Shown piece after piece: positions 17,323 through 26,315 of a stretch of 64,000 nucleotides of DNA. The stretch spans positions 4,058,501-4,122,500 of the forward strand of contig NZ_CP040106.1 of NCBI RefSeq assembly GCF_005281475.1. Direction: 5' to 3'. Made by a program: the position numbers and the translations under genes. How positions within the stretch are numbered: the first letter of the stretch is position 1; each line of letters opens with the position of its first letter. The stretch comes from Echinicola rosea. GTDB taxonomy: Bacteria; Bacteroidota; Bacteroidia; Cytophagales; Cyclobacteriaceae. The notes under the pieces are model-generated. The model was not told the origin of the DNA. It made no database searches and worked only from the letters and a program-made list of their open reading frames with translations.

Positions 17323-20300
17323 TTAAAAGTCAAACTGTATACCTGCTCTGTACTGGGCCGAAATCGGATAGTTTCCTTTATCTATCCCTCTCGTGTTCAG
17401 CCCATCATTGCCCACTTCTGGGTCAAATCCATCATAGGATGAAATGGTAAGTGGATTTTGGGCGGCGATATATACGCGGAAATTCCTTACACCAACCTTT
17501 TTGGTTATTCCCGATGGGATGGTATAGCCCAGTGCCACATTACGCAACCTGATAAAGGTGCCGTCCTCTATCCAGAAGTCCGTATATCCGCGGTAGTTTT
17601 CATGGTCACGTCCTCTAAATGCCGGAATTTCGGAAGTAGGGTTTTGGGGCGACCATTGGTAAAGAATATCCAAATGTGTTCCCTGCTTGTAAGCATAGGC
17701 CTTACTACCATTGATAATTTCGCCTCCAAAAGCACCGTACCACTGCATGGAAAAGTCAAAACCTTTGTAATCCGCATTGAGGTTTAATCCCATCTCAAAC
17801 TCCGGCATGCCGCTACCTGCATACACCCGATCATCATTATTGATAAGGCCATCACCTGCATCAGGCACGCCATCACCATCGGTATCCACAGTCAGGGCAT
17901 CCACGTATTTCAGGTCGCCCATCTTGGCAGTGGGCATGATTTCACGGTATTCTTGTAGTTCTTCCTCAGAGGTAATCAGACCATCTGTCTTGAGCACAAA
18001 AAATGCCCCTGCTTCATAACCTTCCTTCAGCACGGTCACCAAGTCTTCATTGGGAAGTCCGCTGGTCACGGTACTTCCGGATAGATAGGCAATTTTATTG
18101 GCCCCGCTCATCTTGGTGATCTTGTTATTGTTCTTACCGAAAGTGAGCCCTGCCGACCAAGAGAACTTCCCTTTGTGGCGGTAATTTGCCGTAAACTCCA
18201 TCCCCCGGTTATTCATATTCCCTACATTCAGGATGACAGTAGCATTACTCCCTGCACCTGTGGTGGGAGGAAGCAGTAGTGGGAAAAGCATGTCCTTTTT
18301 ATTGGTATTATAAAAATCACCGGAAAAGGTAAACTTGTTCTCAAAAAAAGCAAGATCAAATCCCAAATTGGCCTGTTCGGTAGTTTCCCACTTAACATTT
18401 TCATTGGCAAATGCTGTTTGAATAGCTCCGAGAACCAAATGATCACTTCCCTCAGGACCGAATACATAATCTTTTGCCAGGCTGATCGTGGCAGCATTAC
18501 TGTAGTCCAAAAAGCTTTGGTTTCCTGTAGTGCCATAACTACCGCGGATTTTAAAACTATTGGCCACAGGGGCTATGGATTGCCAAAAATCCTCGTCTGA
18601 TACATTCCAGCCAGCAGATACAGATGGGAAAACTCCCCACCTATAATCTTTCGAAAACCTGCTCGATCCATCTCTTCTTGCACTGACGCTAAGTAGGTAC
18701 TTGCCTTTATAATCGTACTGTGCCCTGCCCAAAAAGCCGATAAGGGAATTGACACGGTCTTGTCCCCAACCGCTTCCTGAACCGACATTTGGATCCAGGG
18801 TGGCGCCGTTTAGCACTAGTACATCATTACTGATCAGGTCAAATTTTTCTGCAAAGAAAGAAGTATATTCATACCGTTCCATGGAGAAAAGTCCCAACAG
18901 CTTTAAATTATGCTCTCCAAACTTTTTATGGTAATTCAGTGTGGTCTCAGAAGTAAAACTCTTGGACCGGTCACTGAAGTTATAGATGCCCGATCTTACG
19001 GTAGTGGGCAGAAGCTCCCCTAACTCATTGTACACCTTAAACAGGGGATTTACCCGTACACGTGTATTGTTTGTGATACTTCCGCCCATGCGGCTCATGA
19101 TGTTAAGGGACTTTGAGATATTGTACCGGGCCTGGAAAAACCCATTGAAGTGGTCGCCACTCCTGTTATCTGTCTGCTTCATTCTAGCGGCCATATAGCT
19201 TAGGTTCAATGCATCATTCGTAGAGCCACTGGCATCTGAAATGGTGGAAGCATTCGGGTCGATTTCTTGCTGATAGGGCTTTTGCTTATAGGCATCCAGC
19301 AGAAAATTCCAAGGAGCATATTCCTGCTCTTCCAGCCTGATGCCAAGCCCCGTATTGATCACCCATTTACCTTTGGTGTAACCCGTATTTGCCCGGATGT
19401 TAAACCGCTCAAACCCCGAATTAATGATTACACCTTCTTGGTTAAAGTAAGTGCCCGTGATATTGTAATTTAATCCTTCTTTGCCTCCAGAGATGTTCAA
19501 ACTGTGATTTTGTATAGTCGCATTGTCATTCTGAATAATACCTGCCCAATCGGTATCATTGGTAAAGCTATAGAGGTTATTTTCCAATGGTGTCCATGAA
19601 TTCCCGTAATTGGTTCCGTTTTGGTTGTATTTGCTCAAGAACTCCGAATACATGTACTGGTCAAAATCCATTAGCGGCACATCCGAAGTGATTTTTTGAA
19701 CCCCATAATAACTATCAAGCCCCACTTTCATCACCCCAGCTTTACCTTGCTTGGTAGTAATGAGGATGACACCTCCCGCACCTCGCGTACCGTAAATGGC
19801 AGCGGAAGCGGCATCTTTGAGAATATCTATGGATTCGATCTCATTCATACTGAGCTTTGGGTCACCATTATAGGGAATACCATCTACCACGTATAGTGGA
19901 GCGCTGTTTCCGGTGACAGAACTAAGTCCCCGGATGACGATGTTGGAGCTTGAACCGGGCTCTCCAGAAGAGGCGGTGACATTTACACCTGCCACCTGTC
20001 CTTGCAGGGCTGTACCTAGATCGGCTGTGGCAGATTTGGTCAGCGTCTCACCATCCACATTTCCTACCGCACCAGTGACTTCCTTTTTTTTCTGCGTTCC
20101 GTATCCGATCACAACCACTTCTTCCAGTGATTCGATATTCACATCCATGACCAGATCCAGTGATGTCTCGTCGGTCACCACCACCTTTTGGGTGAGATAT
20201 CCTATAGAGGAAAATACCAAGGTGGTTTCCTTATTGGGAACCATTAATTTATAGTTTCCGTCAATGTCCGTGACGGTCCCTTGGCCGGTGCCTTCTATGA

Positions 20301-20472
20301 TGATATTGACCCCGGGAAGGGTGGTGCCATCATCACTAGAGGTGATCGTACCCGTTAACTCTCTTTTTTGCCCTTGGGCAATGGTCGAATGAAGGGATAG
20401 TAGCAGTAATAAGCCTATCATAAAAAATCCTTTGACAGAACTGCTACCCTTTGAGGGTAAGTTTTTTTTCAT
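17323..20472 (-). CDS. SusC/RagA-family TonB-dependent transporter (pair 1)
   Basis: 1049 residues from ATG 20472, where a normal signal peptide begins (MKKNLPSKG...LLLLLSLHSTIAQ); the frame runs on to 20514 but without signal character. It has an N-terminal carboxypeptidase-D-like domain (about 30-110), the TonB-box-like stretch EEVVVIGYGTQKKKEVTGAVG, a plug with LYVVDGIPYNGD and SIDILKDAASAAIYGTRGAGGVILITTK, then a 22-strand barrel ending in Phe (AGIQFDF). Imports oligosaccharides across the outer membrane using TonB energy. Site B promoter/operator lies about 70 bp upstream. First gene of its operon. Confidence 0.97.
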   Translation of the reverse strand: MKKNLPSKGSSSVKGFFMIGLLLLLSLHSTIAQGQKRELTGTITSSDDGTTLPGVNIIIEGTGQGTVTDIDGNYKLMVPNKETTLVFSSIGYLTQKVVVTDETSLDLVMDVNIESLEEVVVIGYGTQKKKEVTGAVGNVDGETLTKSATADLGTALQGQVAGVNVTASSGEPGSSSNIVIRGLSSVTGNSAPLYVVDGIPYNGDPKLSMNEIESIDILKDAASAAIYGTRGAGGVILITTKQGKAGVMKVGLDSYYGVQKITSDVPLMDFDQYMYSEFLSKYNQNGTNYGNSWTPLENNLYSFTNDTDWAGIIQNDNATIQNHSLNISGGKEGLNYNITGTYFNQEGVIINSGFERFNIRANTGYTKGKWVINTGLGIRLEEQEYAPWNFLLDAYKQKPYQQEIDPNASTISDASGSTNDALNLSYMAARMKQTDNRSGDHFNGFFQARYNISKSLNIMSRMGGSITNNTRVRVNPLFKVYNELGELLPTTVRSGIYNFSDRSKSFTSETTLNYHKKFGEHNLKLLGLFSMERYEYTSFFAEKFDLISNDVLVLNGATLDPNVGSGSGWGQDRVNSLIGFLGRAQYDYKGKYLLSVSARRDGSSRFSKDYRWGVFPSVSAGWNVSDEDFWQSIAPVANSFKIRGSYGTTGNQSFLDYSNAATISLAKDYVFGPEGSDHLVLGAIQTAFANENVKWETTEQANLGFDLAFFENKFTFSGDFYNTNKKDMLFPLLLPPTTGAGSNATVILNVGNMNNRGMEFTANYRHKGKFSWSAGLTFGKNNNKITKMSGANKIAYLSGSTVTSGLPNEDLVTVLKEGYEAGAFFVLKTDGLITSEEELQEYREIMPTAKMGDLKYVDALTVDTDGDGVPDAGDGLINNDDRVYAGSGMPEFEMGLNLNADYKGFDFSMQWYGAFGGEIINGSKAYAYKQGTHLDILYQWSPQNPTSEIPAFRGRDHENYRGYTDFWIEDGTFIRLRNVALGYTIPSGITKKVGVRNFRVYIAAQNPLTISSYDGFDPEVGNDGLNTRGIDKGNYPISAQYRAGIQFDF

Positions 20473-20540
20473 AACGGTTTGGTTAATTGGGTTATCAATT
20501 GCAAAACTGCCCATTGGACAGTTTTTGCTTTATCACTTAT

Positions 20541-20602
20541 CAAACCTAATAAAAGTAAATGTTCCACCTTACAACAGATGTTGAACAGAATAGTACATAT
20601 GT
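20541..20602 (-). promoter_or_regulatory. Site B: direct-repeat operator plus -7 box upstream of SusC (pair 1)
   Basis: Minus strand: ACATATGT (20602-20595), N13, ACATCTGT (20581-20574), N25, TAGGTTTG (20548-20541). The last is a full match to TANNTTTG. TTG overlapping the end of the second half-site sits near the -33 position. The start codon is about 70 bases further. Confidence 0.72.
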
Positions 20603-20731
20603 ATAAAGCCCACCATAAAACCTCCCAAACACGTTTTTAACCAACCAATTACTCCATTTACTGTTTATATTATTTTTGAAATTTTTTAAAATAAAACCAA
20701 AGCATGGTCTGTCTAGTTATTTTCAAGGCAC
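20603..20731. other. AT-rich spacer in the 505-bp gap between SusD (pair 2) and SusC (pair 1)
   Basis: The gap 20473-20977 holds, in order, the leader, site B, this AT-rich stretch with no recognisable signal, repeat copy 3 and a terminator. No ORF of credible length or composition was seen in it. Confidence 0.6.
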
Positions 20732-20916
20732 TTAAACCCGCATTATGCATTAGCCTATCTATTGCGACCTGATCCGCCGCGGCGGACAAAATCAATCGCT
20801 TCGCTGCTGTTTTCGATTTTACCATCCGCCGCGGCGGATGATTCAATCTCCAAACAGCCTGATTTTCTTGTAGTTTCAGCTCTCATAACGATTCCTAATG
20901 CACAAAGCGGGTTAAA
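20732..20916. repeat. MITE-like palindromic intergenic repeat, copy 3
   Basis: Left end TTAAACCCGCATTATGCATT, right end the near inverse (AATGCACAAAGCGGGTTAAA). Interior has two ATCCGCCGCGGCGGA-type palindromes not present in copies 2 and 4. Same family as the copies at 725, 7882 and 30859. Lies between the terminator of SusD pair 2 and site B. Confidence 0.82.
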
Positions 20917-20949
20917 AAAAATGGCCAGCCTTTAGAATTGACTGACCAT
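20914..20949 (-). terminator. Terminator after SusD (pair 2)
   Basis: Minus-strand stem ATGGTCAG/CTGGCCAT (20949-20942 with 20928-20921, one G-U pair), loop 13, followed by seven T or more that run into the end of repeat copy 3. About 30 bases past the SusD stop. Confidence 0.7.
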
Positions 20950-20977
20950 CAAAAACAACATTTCCCCGTTCCCTAGG

Positions 20978-22513
20978 TCAATAATCTGGGTTTTGCTCCA
21001 GTAGAGGGTTTCTGTCCAAAGCCTCCTGAGGCAAAGGCCACTTATAGTGTTTGTCCTTAAACACCCGGTCATAAACAGGATCTCCATCAAATCCATCCAA
21101 TTCTTGTACGGCCAAGCCCCAACGCTTAAGATCAAAGTAACGGCTGTTTTCCATGAGAAACTCCACTCTTCTTTCATACCGAAGTTCTTCTCTTAATGCC
21201 GTTTGATCCATCGTAGATACAGCAGGATACTGCTGGGTTTCCAGGAAATTGACCCCGTAGGCACGAGCTCTTACCCGATTGATGGCATCCAGTACAGACT
21301 GGTCTATATCATTGGATTCAATTTTAGCTTCAGCATACATAAGTAATACATCTGCATACCTCAGGTGGATAAAATCTGTACCATCATTAATTGGTTTTTC
21401 GAGGGTCTCTCTCACTACAGGGCTGATACCCTTGATAAAAGTAAATCCAGTCTCGGATTTAATTTCCGAAAATGGATTCCATTCACCTTGATAGATGGAC
21501 ATCCCCATCCTAGGATCCCTGTTTTCCATTGGGTTTTCTGAATCATATAAGGGTGACTCACTAATGGAAAGGCCATCGATGCACTGATAGCTATGCACTA
21601 AATCAAGGGTAGGATGCATGGTTCCCCAAAACCCTATCATCTCCTGCACTGATCTTTGATGGGCTTCTTCTGGTACATTGGCGTACTGGATAGAAAAGAT
21701 GACTTCCTGGTTATTTTCCTGCTCTCCATCATAGAACAACGTCGTGTAGTCGTTTGCCAACGCATAATTACCCGTTTCCATAACCGATTTTGCTGCCGAT
21801 GCAGCTTCTCCAAGGTTCTTCCCATTGTAAAGCAATACCTTTGCTTTCAGTGCTTGTGCTGCGGCTTTTTTCACATGGCCATCATATCCTCCTTGAGGGA
21901 GATAGTCTATAGCTATATTGAGGTCATTTAGGATATGTAAAAACACCTCGGATTGGGGTTTTTTAGCACTATATTGGTTCTCCACAGTGCTGGGAGCTGT
22001 CCTGATGGGGACATCTCCATAAGTCGCTGCCAAGTAATAGTAATAATAGGACCTGATAAATAACACCTCGCCTTTCCAGGCATTCAACTGGGCTTCGGAT
22101 ACCCCGGTGACGTTGTCAATGTTCGCCAAAAACTCATTGCAGCTAGCTATACCGTTAAAACTTACGGCATATACCGATATGAGTGCATCTTCGGGCCTTC
22201 CATTGTTGCTATAGGTACCATCCAAGATGGAGTGGAAGCCAGCCCCTCTACTTAAATAACCATTGTCCGTTATCCCATCCCAAATAGGGTGCGGCTTCGG
22301 GCCAGCATTCCAGTTGGCAAACGAAGTAATCCCGTAGAAATTGGTCTGCAGGTCACTATACACTCCTGCAAGCCCGATCAATGCATCATTTTCATTTTGC
22401 CAAAAAGTAGTACTGCTGATAACATCCGATGGTTGTTGATCCAAAAGTTCTTGGTTACATCCATTTAAACTCAAGGCTGCCAAGAAGATTCCTTTATATA
22501 TATGATTTTTCAT
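20978..22513 (-). CDS. SusD/RagB-family outer-membrane lipoprotein (pair 2)
   Basis: 511 residues from ATG 22513, chosen because a lipoprotein signal starts there (MKNHIYKGIFLAALSLNGC); the frame is open to 22576 and an ATG at 22522 is an alternative. Family features: NQELLDQQPSDVISSTTFWQNENDALIG near the start, LRYADVLLMYAEAKIES, INRVRARAYG and LMENSRYFDLKRWGL, ending KWPLPQEALDRNP. Partner of the SusC at 22583. No surface binding gene follows; a terminator and repeat copy 3 come next, so this operon is just SusC-SusD. Glycan ligand unknown. Confidence 0.96.
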   Translation of the reverse strand: MKNHIYKGIFLAALSLNGCNQELLDQQPSDVISSTTFWQNENDALIGLAGVYSDLQTNFYGITSFANWNAGPKPHPIWDGITDNGYLSRGAGFHSILDGTYSNNGRPEDALISVYAVSFNGIASCNEFLANIDNVTGVSEAQLNAWKGEVLFIRSYYYYYLAATYGDVPIRTAPSTVENQYSAKKPQSEVFLHILNDLNIAIDYLPQGGYDGHVKKAAAQALKAKVLLYNGKNLGEAASAAKSVMETGNYALANDYTTLFYDGEQENNQEVIFSIQYANVPEEAHQRSVQEMIGFWGTMHPTLDLVHSYQCIDGLSISESPLYDSENPMENRDPRMGMSIYQGEWNPFSEIKSETGFTFIKGISPVVRETLEKPINDGTDFIHLRYADVLLMYAEAKIESNDIDQSVLDAINRVRARAYGVNFLETQQYPAVSTMDQTALREELRYERRVEFLMENSRYFDLKRWGLAVQELDGFDGDPVYDRVFKDKHYKWPLPQEALDRNPLLEQNPDY

Positions 22514-22582
22514 GATATTCATTTTATTGCTAGTAATTTTGTACAAAAAACTTACTGATACTTTTCCATTGGACACGTTTAC

Positions 22583-25500
22583 CTATAGCGTCACTGAGAC
22601 ACCAAAAGTGTAGCTTTTATTAAGCGGATAAGTATAGGAAGTGAGCACTTCTGGATCCAGCTGGAACAGGTCATTGTCAGAAAAAGTGACCAGATTGTCA
22701 CCTGAAAAATAAAGCCTTAATTTTGTCAACTTCAGCCTTTCTGTCAACGTCTCTGGGAACGTATATCCTAATGAGACGTTTTTCATTCTTAGATAAGACG
22801 TATTTCTCAACCAAAACGAATTGGCGTAGCTTCTTGCGTCATAATTACTCAGTGTTTCATTGTACACGGTGGGCAAAGGTGCATTGACATTGTCCCTAGT
22901 CCAAGACTGGTTTAACCAAACACTTGGTGCATTCCCGTCCTGCACAAATGGCTCCACGCCGTGATTATTTCGGTAGGTTTTTTGTCCCGCCACACCCTGC
23001 CAAAACATGGAAAAATCGAATTGCTTAAAGCTCGCAGAAACATTGGCACCATAGGTGAAGGCTGGATGCTGGCCATCCAAATGGATCCGGTCGTCGGTAT
23101 CCACTACGCCATCTCCATTCTGGTCTTTTAAGCGGATTCCGCCTAAGTACGCCGGCAAGGGCTGGGTGGGAGCATTGTCAATATCTTCCTGAGACCTAAA
23201 CAGACCATCAGATTCCCACATATAGAATCCATTGAGGGGGTATCCTTCCTCATTGGCTGTATATCCATAAATCTCCCTGGCACCATAATTTAGGATCTCG
23301 TTATTATAGAAAGCTATATTACCGGATAGGTTATAGGACCAGTCTCCTATATTATTCCGGTGACCTAGAACAAAATCCATCCCCCGGTTACGCATTTTTC
23401 CTTGGTTTATCTGAGGACCTGAAGCTCCTGCCTCAATGGACACTTGTAATTCCCTTAAAATGTCATCGGTCACTTTATCGAAATAATCTACCCCTGCGGT
23501 AAGTTTTCCACTCCACAATGATATATCCAATCCGATGTTTGCGATAGTAGTCGTCTCCCAAGTAATATTTGGATCTGTGAATTTTTCCAACACCACACCG
23601 GGGGCAATACCTATACCGAATGGATAGCCATGAGAACCTGTAGCCCTTGTCTGAACATAATTATTCAGTTCATAATTACCAAAGGAGTATTGGGCCTGAT
23701 AGGGGTAATCAATGTCTCCGTCATTGCCCAACTGCCCCCATGAAGCGCGTAATTTCAACTGATCAATAAAGGTGGCATTGTATAGAAAGGGCTCATTTTC
23801 CAATCTCCATCCCACACTAAAGGAAGGAAAAATCCCCATCCTACTTCCCTCCGCAAACCTTGAGCTTACATCTGACCTAATATTACTTTCGATCAGGTAC
23901 TTTTCATTAAACACGTAGTTAATCCTTGCAAAAAAACTCCGAACTGCGCTCTGGGTATTGGTCCCTCCCACTAGCTGGTTATCTGTACCTGCTCCATCCA
24001 ACTCAGTAATGGTAGGGGTCGGCACACCGTATCTAGAACCAACCGTATTTTCTCTTTTCCTAAACTCTTGGCTGTATCCACCCATAAAAGTGAAATCATG
24101 AATTTCGTTTACGATTTTATCGTAAGTTAAGGTAGAGTAAAAGGTAGTAACTGTGCTAAACACATTGTTGGCATCTATCTTTGCTGGATCGGTCGTTCGC
24201 CGTAAAAATTCTCCGGTTCTATAATTGTATTCATCAAACCGTAGCTGTTGAAACTTTGATTTCATATAATCAAATTTCATTGCACCTTTCATTGAAAGCC
24301 GTAGGTTTGGCAGTATATCAATATTAGCGTATAAATTTCCGTTAAAATTATACTTTTCGTCAGAATAGCCTTTCTGCCCATATAACCTAGCTATAGGGTT
24401 CTCTCTCGTAAAACCTTCATCGAATAGAAAATCAGGATCTTCGGTACTTCCAGAGAAAGCTTTGGCAGCATAATGGCCCGTACCGTCCAAGGTATATGGC
24501 CCCCAGGTAGGCCTCACAGACCAAGCTGATGTCAGTGGATTGGTCCAATCAGAGTTTGGCCCTTGGCGCTTTGAGTACATCCCCATGATATTACCACCGA
24601 CAGTGATCCGATCAGTAATATCAGAATTGATACTGACAAAGATATTGTTCTTGTCATATTCTGAAGTGGACATAATGCCTTTTTGCTTCCAATTGCCCAA
24701 GGTGATATTATAAGAAGTGGTTCCTGAAGTCCCATCCACCCCTAAGGTATTTCTCCATACAGATCCGGTCTGTGTCACCAAATCGGTCCAATCAGTATTG
24801 GGGTAATAAGGGTCATTGTTCGCTGTACGGTAAGCCTCGATGATCTCCTCAGGGTAATAGTTCCCTCCATCCCCTGGCGCATTGTCCAGCGCTCGGTTAT
24901 ACAAGGTCATATAATCTGCCGAATTGCTGATCATTTCGGGAATCACCGTGGGGGTATTAATAGCATAACTTCCCTCATATTTCACGCGTACTCCTTCCTT
25001 ATACCCTTTCTTGGTTTCTACCATAATCACCCCATTGGCCGCTTTTAGGCCATATATGGCAGCTGATGATGCGTCCTTCAATACCGATACGGACTTGATG
25101 ACCGATGGATCCAGGTCGTTAAGGTTTCCTTCCACGCCATTGATCAATACCAATGGCGAGTTACTACTCCCAAAACTGTTCAGTCCGCGTATGGTTACAT
25201 TTACTCCCTCCGCTCCAGGGTTACCGTTATTCTGTGAGATGTTTAGTCCAGGCACTTGTCCTTGTAGCGCCTGGAACGCATTCTGTACAGGCCTTCTTTC
25301 CAGGACCTCTTCTCCCACAGATGCCACGGCACCCGTTAGGTTGGCTTTTTTCTGTACCCCATAACCAACGACCACCACTTCGTCCAATCCTATATCTTCT
25401 GAGTCCAGAGAAACATTCAATGATCCCGGTGTGGCCTCCAGCACCTTACTTTGCATGCCAATAAAACTAAAATGCAATTGTGCCCCCTCCGATACTTCTA

Positions 25501-25708
25501 TCGAATACTTTCCGTCGATATCTGTTACCGTTCCATTATTGGTTCCCATCTCCATGATGGTGGCTCCTATAATCGGCGCACCGTTACCTGCTTCGGTAAC
25601 GGTCCCTTTTACCATAATTCCCTGTCCTAAAACCGGCTGCCAACACAGCCATAGAAAACAGGCCAATACTGTAATAATCCGTTGCTTGGTTAATAAAATA
25701 CTGTCCAT
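22583..25708 (-). CDS. SusC/RagA-family TonB-dependent transporter (pair 2)
   Basis: 1041 residues. Signal peptide (VLACFLWLCWQPVLGQ), carboxypeptidase-D-like domain (GTVTEAGNGAPIIGATI...GKYSIEV), then DEVVVVGYGVQKKANLTGAVASV. The plug reads LVLINGVEGNLNDLDPSVIKSVSVLKDASSAAIYGLKAANGVIMVETK, with GLKAANG instead of the more usual GSRAANG. The barrel ends TFGVSVTL. Imports oligosaccharides with its SusD. The leader between the -7 box at 25919 and the ATG is long (about 205 bases). Distinct enough from pairs 1 and 3 to suggest a different oligosaccharide. Confidence 0.97.
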   Translation of the reverse strand: MDSILLTKQRIITVLACFLWLCWQPVLGQGIMVKGTVTEAGNGAPIIGATIMEMGTNNGTVTDIDGKYSIEVSEGAQLHFSFIGMQSKVLEATPGSLNVSLDSEDIGLDEVVVVGYGVQKKANLTGAVASVGEEVLERRPVQNAFQALQGQVPGLNISQNNGNPGAEGVNVTIRGLNSFGSSNSPLVLINGVEGNLNDLDPSVIKSVSVLKDASSAAIYGLKAANGVIMVETKKGYKEGVRVKYEGSYAINTPTVIPEMISNSADYMTLYNRALDNAPGDGGNYYPEEIIEAYRTANNDPYYPNTDWTDLVTQTGSVWRNTLGVDGTSGTTSYNITLGNWKQKGIMSTSEYDKNNIFVSINSDITDRITVGGNIMGMYSKRQGPNSDWTNPLTSAWSVRPTWGPYTLDGTGHYAAKAFSGSTEDPDFLFDEGFTRENPIARLYGQKGYSDEKYNFNGNLYANIDILPNLRLSMKGAMKFDYMKSKFQQLRFDEYNYRTGEFLRRTTDPAKIDANNVFSTVTTFYSTLTYDKIVNEIHDFTFMGGYSQEFRKRENTVGSRYGVPTPTITELDGAGTDNQLVGGTNTQSAVRSFFARINYVFNEKYLIESNIRSDVSSRFAEGSRMGIFPSFSVGWRLENEPFLYNATFIDQLKLRASWGQLGNDGDIDYPYQAQYSFGNYELNNYVQTRATGSHGYPFGIGIAPGVVLEKFTDPNITWETTTIANIGLDISLWSGKLTAGVDYFDKVTDDILRELQVSIEAGASGPQINQGKMRNRGMDFVLGHRNNIGDWSYNLSGNIAFYNNEILNYGAREIYGYTANEEGYPLNGFYMWESDGLFRSQEDIDNAPTQPLPAYLGGIRLKDQNGDGVVDTDDRIHLDGQHPAFTYGANVSASFKQFDFSMFWQGVAGQKTYRNNHGVEPFVQDGNAPSVWLNQSWTRDNVNAPLPTVYNETLSNYDARSYANSFWLRNTSYLRMKNVSLGYTFPETLTERLKLTKLRLYFSGDNLVTFSDNDLFQLDPEVLTSYTYPLNKSYTFGVSVTL

Positions 25709-25918
25709 ATATTTTGGGTTTGGTTAATAAAATATTTCAAAATTCACCTGAACAATACGATTTCCCCAACCATAGGCTGTTAACTATAGTCCTATAGAAT
25801 TTTTGAATGAATTTGGTAGAGCTTAGATTTAAACAATTCTTAATGTGGAGAGTGAGTATGTATTGTTCGATTAAAATGGCTGTTCCGGTAGTGAATAATT
25901 CATTCTCAACGATCACGT

Positions 25919-25980
25919 TAAAAGTACAGCCCTTAAAAAAAATACTATATCATATATGTTCTTGTTGACCCTACATATGT
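25919..25980 (-). promoter_or_regulatory. Site C: direct-repeat operator plus -7 box upstream of SusC (pair 2)
   Basis: Minus strand: ACATATGT (25980-25973), N13, ACATATAT (25959-25952), N25, TACTTTTA (25926-25919), one mismatch from TANNTTTG. Same geometry as sites B and D-G. No -33 TTTG, as expected for an activator-dependent promoter. Confidence 0.68.
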
Positions 25981-26208
25981 CCCGCAAAAAAAGATTAGCC
26001 AATTTCATTTAATGACAAATACACCATTATCCCGTATTCGCCCCATCCATTCAGGCCATCACACGGCTTTAAGGCCCTGTTTTAGCCTAGACGCCAAGCC
26101 ATCAAAAAAAATTACGCAAAACAGCCATCTTACTTAACATCCACATTGGGCAAATTAGGGCACTCCATTTGTCTAAAGCCAGGAACCACTAATACATGAA
26201 TTTTGCTG

Positions 26209-26271
26209 TTCGGGATTTGTCATCCAGGACTTAGATAACGGGGATTTGAATCCCCATTTTCTAATCCCGGA
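26209..26271. repeat. Nested inverted repeats after GH29 (26316)
   Basis: Outer pair CGGGATT (26211-26217) with AATCCCG (26263-26269) encloses an inner perfect pair GGGGATT/AATCCCC (26240-26255, 2-base loop). Could fold as a branched hairpin and end GH29 transcription, but no T-run follows. The rest of the 607-bp gap 25709-26315 holds only site C and AT-rich sequence. Confidence 0.5.
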
Positions 26272-26315
26272 ATCGCTTCAAAAGCTAGCTTAGGCTCTTC
26301 TTACTTGTATTGATT

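Noticed and set aside
20473..20514. Longer start for SusC pair 1 (20514), and likewise 9977, 36839, 38529, 40221 and 6828 for other genes
   Set aside because: The added residues precede normal signal peptides, some run into upstream genes or promoter/operator sites, and better ATGs exist.
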